DNA of 7,629 bases from Chthoniobacterales bacterium (lineage in GTDB: Bacteria > Verrucomicrobiota > Verrucomicrobiia > Chthoniobacterales > UBA10450). Positions 5,221 through 7,629 of the stretch are shown piece after piece. The stretch spans positions 1 to 7,629 of the forward strand of contig JACCZO010000082.1 in assembly GCA_013695925.1 (NCBI GenBank), given 5' to 3'. The stretch's first letter is position 1, and every line of letters begins with the position of its first letter. The notes beneath the pieces are model-generated. The model was not told where the DNA came from, ran no database searches, and worked only from the letters and a program-made list of their open reading frames with translations. A program made the position numbers and the translations under genes.

Positions 5221-6894
5221 TCAGGCGGCCGGCAATGCCGCGAGGCGTTGCAACAGATACGGCAGCAATTGTTTCTTGCGCGAAACCACGCCTGCCAGCT
5301 CCCACATGTTTGGGCCGCGCGACGGAAAATCGATCCGGTGCAAAAATTCCGGCGCGCCGCAGCAAAGCAGAATCGAGGTCTGGGTGTTGATGTCGGTCAC
5401 CAGCAGCGCGGCAAAAAAGAGTTGTGACCTGCGGGTGTGAGCTTCGAGCGCAGCCAGCAGCGCCTGCTGTTTCTCGGGAAAATGCGAAAAGCTCAGCTCC
5501 TCGATTTGCGACACGGTAAAGCGAACGCCGTCCTCCTCGTACTCCTTGCAGTCGGCCGTGATCACCTGCTCGGGCGTGAGCGTGAGCAGCGGCGAACCGA
5601 CCGAGAAAATCTCTTCCGCAAATTTCGCCGGATCGACCCCCACGATCTTCGAAAGCTCCTCCAGCACCACGCGATCGGTCTCCGTCGCTGTCGGCGAATT
5701 GAGATTAAGCGTGTCGGACAGCAACCCCGCCATGAGCAGCCCCGCCATCGCCCGCGGCACCGGCACTCCGGCCTGCCGGTAACAGAGCGCGATGATCGTG
5801 CTCGTCGACCCGACCGGGTTATTCCAGAAAAGAATCGGCGAATCAGTCGCAAACCCGCCGATCCGGTGATGATCGAGAATCTCCACGATCCGCACCTTGT
5901 CAGCGCCCTTCACCGCCTGCGACAGCTCATTGTGATCGACCAGGATCAACTGCCGCTCCGCCCGCTTCAGCAGGTTGCTCTTGGCCAGGATGCCGACCAG
6001 CACGCCGGCCTCATCCAGGATGGGATAGACAAACGCCGCCGAGTGCGCCGCCTTCTCGCGCACCTCCTCGAGCAGGGTCTCCGGCGTAAAAGTCAGGTGC
6101 TCCGGTTCCAGCATCCGCCGCACCTGGACGGCGCCCCGCGCCAGGTCCACGCTGATCGCGGTGTCGTGCGGCGACCTAACGAGTGTAACTCCCCCCGCCC
6201 GCGCCGCCGCTTCCACCGCGGGCGACACCGGCAGATCGCCGGTCACGACGATCGCGCGCACCTTCGCCTCGATCGCCTGCATTTGAATGTCCTCCCGGTC
6301 GCCGACAAAGAGGAGCAGCTTCTCCGGGCGATGCTGTCCCAGGCGCCCGGCAAAAGTCTCCGCGCTCATCGCCCCGATCGTGAGCAGATACTCCCTGGTC
6401 TCGTTAGGCAACTCCCCCGTCAGCACCTTCCCCCCGAAGGTCTCGACGATGCTGGAGAGCGGCGCCGTGATCAGCCGCGCCATCTCCGCCTCCTCGCGCG
6501 GCGGGAAGAGATGATGACTGATCTTGAAGGCCGAGAGCAGCCCGAGGAATCGCCGATTTTCATCCACCACCGGCAACCCGCGCAGCCTTTTTTTCTCCAG
6601 CAGATGAATCGCGTCGTAAACGGTCGAGTCGGCATCGACTGAGATCACGTCGCGTTCCATCACATCGCCTATGCGGTCCGAGAGATCGCTGATGAAGAGC
6701 GGCGGCTCGACCCCAAACTTTTGCAGGACGAAATCGATTCGCTCATTCGTGTTTCCGGCGCGGGCCGCGATCACATTCGGCGTGCCGGTGAGCCGCTTGA
6801 GGCAGGCGTAGGCGACCGCCGAACAGATCGAATCCATATCCGGGTTTTTGTGGCCGATGACGATGGTCTGCATGTGCGCGGAGCTGAGGAGCAT
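5221..6894 (-). CDS. Manganese-dependent (family II, DHH) inorganic pyrophosphatase with CBS-DRTGG-CBS regulatory insert
   Basis: 557 residues. Hydrolyses pyrophosphate to two phosphates in the cytosol, pulling biosynthetic reactions forward. Catalytic DHH motifs: H15-x3-D19-x-D21 (GHKNPDMDS), D320-H321-N (VDHNE), D341-H342-H343 (ILDHHRIGG) and D394 (LLSDT). The DHHA2 domain (about 425-550) has the substrate-binding S538-R-K-K (SRKKQLLPYL). Between the first and second DHH motifs lies an insert of about 245 residues: CBS 1 (about 72-127, DVMERDVISV), a DRTGG-like domain (about 140-250) and CBS 2 (about 255-312). This is the architecture of CBS-PPases, which known members regulate by adenine nucleotides (AMP/ADP inhibition, ATP or diadenosine polyphosphate activation). 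The start is uncertain: M8 at 6873 (MQTIVIGHKNPD) matches the usual short N-terminus of the family better, and neither ATG has a clear Shine-Dalgarno. It carries two octamer copies, at codons 163-165 and 239-240. Confidence 0.93.
   Translation of the reverse strand: MLLSSAHMQTIVIGHKNPDMDSICSAVAYACLKRLTGTPNVIAARAGNTNERIDFVLQKFGVEPPLFISDLSDRIGDVMERDVISVDADSTVYDAIHLLEKKRLRGLPVVDENRRFLGLLSAFKISHHLFPPREEAEMARLITAPLSSIVETFGGKVLTGELPNETREYLLTIGAMSAETFAGRLGQHRPEKLLLFVGDREDIQMQAIEAKVRAIVVTGDLPVSPAVEAAARAGGVTLVRSPHDTAISVDLARGAVQVRRMLEPEHLTFTPETLLEEVREKAAHSAAFVYPILDEAGVLVGILAKSNLLKRAERQLILVDHNELSQAVKGADKVRIVEILDHHRIGGFATDSPILFWNNPVGSTSTIIALCYRQAGVPVPRAMAGLLMAGLLSDTLNLNSPTATETDRVVLEELSKIVGVDPAKFAEEIFSVGSPLLTLTPEQVITADCKEYEEDGVRFTVSQIEELSFSHFPEKQQALLAALEAHTRRSQLFFAALLVTDINTQTSILLCCGAPEFLHRIDFPSRGPNMWELAGVVSRKKQLLPYLLQRLAALPAA
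6175..6182 (+). repeat. Dispersed octamer CCTAACGA, copy 9
   Basis: The second copy without the leading G (here A). On the coding strand it lies within Leu-Val-Arg (238-240) of the pyrophosphatase DRTGG region, with AGG for Arg. Confidence 0.8.
6401..6408 (-). repeat. Dispersed octamer CCTAACGA, copy 10
   Basis: Nine-base form. It encodes Pro-Asn-Glu, codons 163-165 of the pyrophosphatase, between CBS 1 and the DRTGG core. Confidence 0.85.
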
Positions 6895-7069
6895 TTGTTA
6901 AACCCGTTCGCGACAAGAATAAAGGCATCCCCACTTTTCATTCGCCTACCTGCCGCGGGGAGCGCTCGACCCCGGCCGGGCTTCGTTTGGGCTTGTTGAA
7001 ACCCATCCCGCGCTTTTTCTTTCGCTCCCGACAACCGAGCGGGCTACGCTGGCGTATCATCCAGTAACC
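6895..7069. promoter_or_regulatory. Divergent intergenic region (pyrophosphatase / acyl-CoA dehydrogenase)
   Basis: 175 bp between divergent starts, so promoters in both directions are expected. On the + strand a -10-like TATCAT (7055-7060) ends 9 bp before the dehydrogenase ATG, with no good -35; a short leader is possible. Two perfect palindromes, GAGCGCTC (6960-6967) and CCCGGCCGGG (6971-6980), sit near the middle and could be operators, although GC-rich palindromes are common by chance here. No octamer copy is present in this gap. Confidence 0.4.
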
Positions 7070-7629
7070 ATGATTCTCGAACACCCACTCAATGATGAAG
7101 AACAAGCTTTCCTTGAGAGCGTGGTCGCCTTTTCCCGCGATGAAGTGCTGCCGCATGCCGACGTCTGGGATCATGACGAACAGTTGCCGCGAGAGATTTT
7201 TACCAAGGCCGGCAAGCTCGGCATTATGGGAATGGTCGCGCCGAAAGAATACGGCGGACGCGGCTTGAGCTACGTCACCTCGGCGCTGGCAGTGAAGGAA
7301 CTCGGGAAAACCTGCGCCTCGCTCGCAATGGATATCGCGGCTCATAACGCGCTTTCGGTCGGTCAGATCAATCTCTTCGGCACGGAAGAACAGAAGCAGC
7401 AGTATCTTCCCCGCCTAACGAGCGGGGAATGGATCGGCGGCTGGGGCCTGACCGAGCCGAACGCCGGCAGCGACACGGGCGGGATCGAAACGAAAGCCGA
7501 AGCCGACGGCGACGCCTGGCGGATCAACGGGATGAAACATTTCATCACCAGCGGCCGGGTAGCGGACCTGCTCATCGTGATCGCCACCACCGGGCGCACC
7601 GACAAAGGCAAGAACGAGATCAGCGCTTT
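7070..7629 (+). CDS. Acyl-CoA dehydrogenase, N-terminal part (runs off the window)
   Basis: 186 complete codons from the ATG at 7070, open to the window end; about half of a typical 380-residue enzyme. FAD-dependent alpha,beta-dehydrogenation of acyl-CoA thioesters in fatty-acid or branched-chain amino-acid degradation. Residues 1-115 are the N-terminal helical domain (LNDEEQAFLESVVAFSRDEV, LGIMGMVAPKEYGGRGL). The family signature follows at 126-135 (GLTEPNAGSD), and then INGMKHFITSG (152-162), part of the middle beta domain that contacts FAD and substrate. The catalytic glutamate lies in the missing C-terminal domain, so chain-length specificity cannot be judged. No strong Shine-Dalgarno is visible, but the protein begins exactly as expected (MILEHPLNDEE). 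The octamer copy at 7414 falls on codons 115-117 (R-L-T). Confidence 0.95.
   Translation, partial: MILEHPLNDEEQAFLESVVAFSRDEVLPHADVWDHDEQLPREIFTKAGKLGIMGMVAPKEYGGRGLSYVTSALAVKELGKTCASLAMDIAAHNALSVGQINLFGTEEQKQQYLPRLTSGEWIGGWGLTEPNAGSDTGGIETKAEADGDAWRINGMKHFITSGRVADLLIVIATTGRTDKGKNEISA
7414..7421 (+). repeat. Dispersed octamer CCTAACGA, copy 11
   Basis: Preceded by G. It lies across codons 115-118 (Arg-Leu-Thr-Ser) of the acyl-CoA dehydrogenase, with Leu as CTA. Confidence 0.85.

Noticed and set aside
5437..6642. 401-codon open frame on the + strand
   Set aside because: It is antisense to the pyrophosphatase, whose catalytic motifs are all present; the + product is Arg/His/Gln-rich low-complexity sequence typical of an antisense frame in GC-rich DNA.
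6971..6980. CCCGGCCGGG palindrome as an operator
   Set aside because: GC-only palindromes of this length are unsurprising in such GC-rich DNA, and I have no second copy or known regulator to support it; noted only within the intergenic entry.
6938..7345. 135-codon minus-strand frame across the divergent gap
   Set aside because: It is antisense to the acyl-CoA dehydrogenase start and crosses the promoter region; the composition is that of a shadow frame.

Overview
This is a GC-rich bacterial window (by eye a little over 60% G+C) with seven protein-coding genes and no RNA gene, insertion sequence or CRISPR array that I can see. The gene set suggests a soil or freshwater Verrucomicrobiota relative: a small membrane protein overlapping a Spy/CpxP-like sensor, a secreted Asp-box propeller with a C-terminal YWKN..P..WP domain, and a CBS/DRTGG-type family II pyrophosphatase. 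That assignment is inference, not proof.

Layout. Positions 2-762 (+) hold a two-gene translationally coupled unit: a one-helix membrane protein and a membrane-anchored LTxxQ-type periplasmic protein, probably the tail of an ECF sigma factor operon that begins before the window. A small lipoprotein gene follows (824-1321, +), then a secreted metal-dependent amidohydrolase (1425-2699, +). Convergent to it, with a 17-bp gap, is a long secreted beta-propeller gene (2717-5077, -) with 13 Asp-box repeats plus a degenerate 14th. Upstream of that on the same strand is a manganese-dependent inorganic pyrophosphatase with CBS and DRTGG regulatory domains (5221-6894, -). A 175-bp divergent intergenic region separates it from an acyl-CoA dehydrogenase gene (7070 onward, +) that runs off the window end.

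Four of the seven products are predicted to be exported or lipid-anchored and one more is a membrane protein. The two cytoplasmic enzymes (pyrophosphatase and acyl-CoA dehydrogenase) are housekeeping functions. Apart from the coupled pair at the left end there is no obvious common pathway.

The most striking signal is not a gene. The octamer CCTAACGA (reverse complement TCGTTAGG) occurs 11 times in 7.6 kb, where about 0.2 would be expected by chance. Nine of the 11 copies carry the same extra base, giving GCCTAACGA. Copies lie on both strands, in all three codon phases, in six of the seven genes' coding or leader regions and in two intergenic gaps. They encode unrelated peptides (PNE/PND, VR, LT), so selection or spread appears to act on the DNA word itself. 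The density resembles that of DNA uptake sequences, but I know of no described function for this word.
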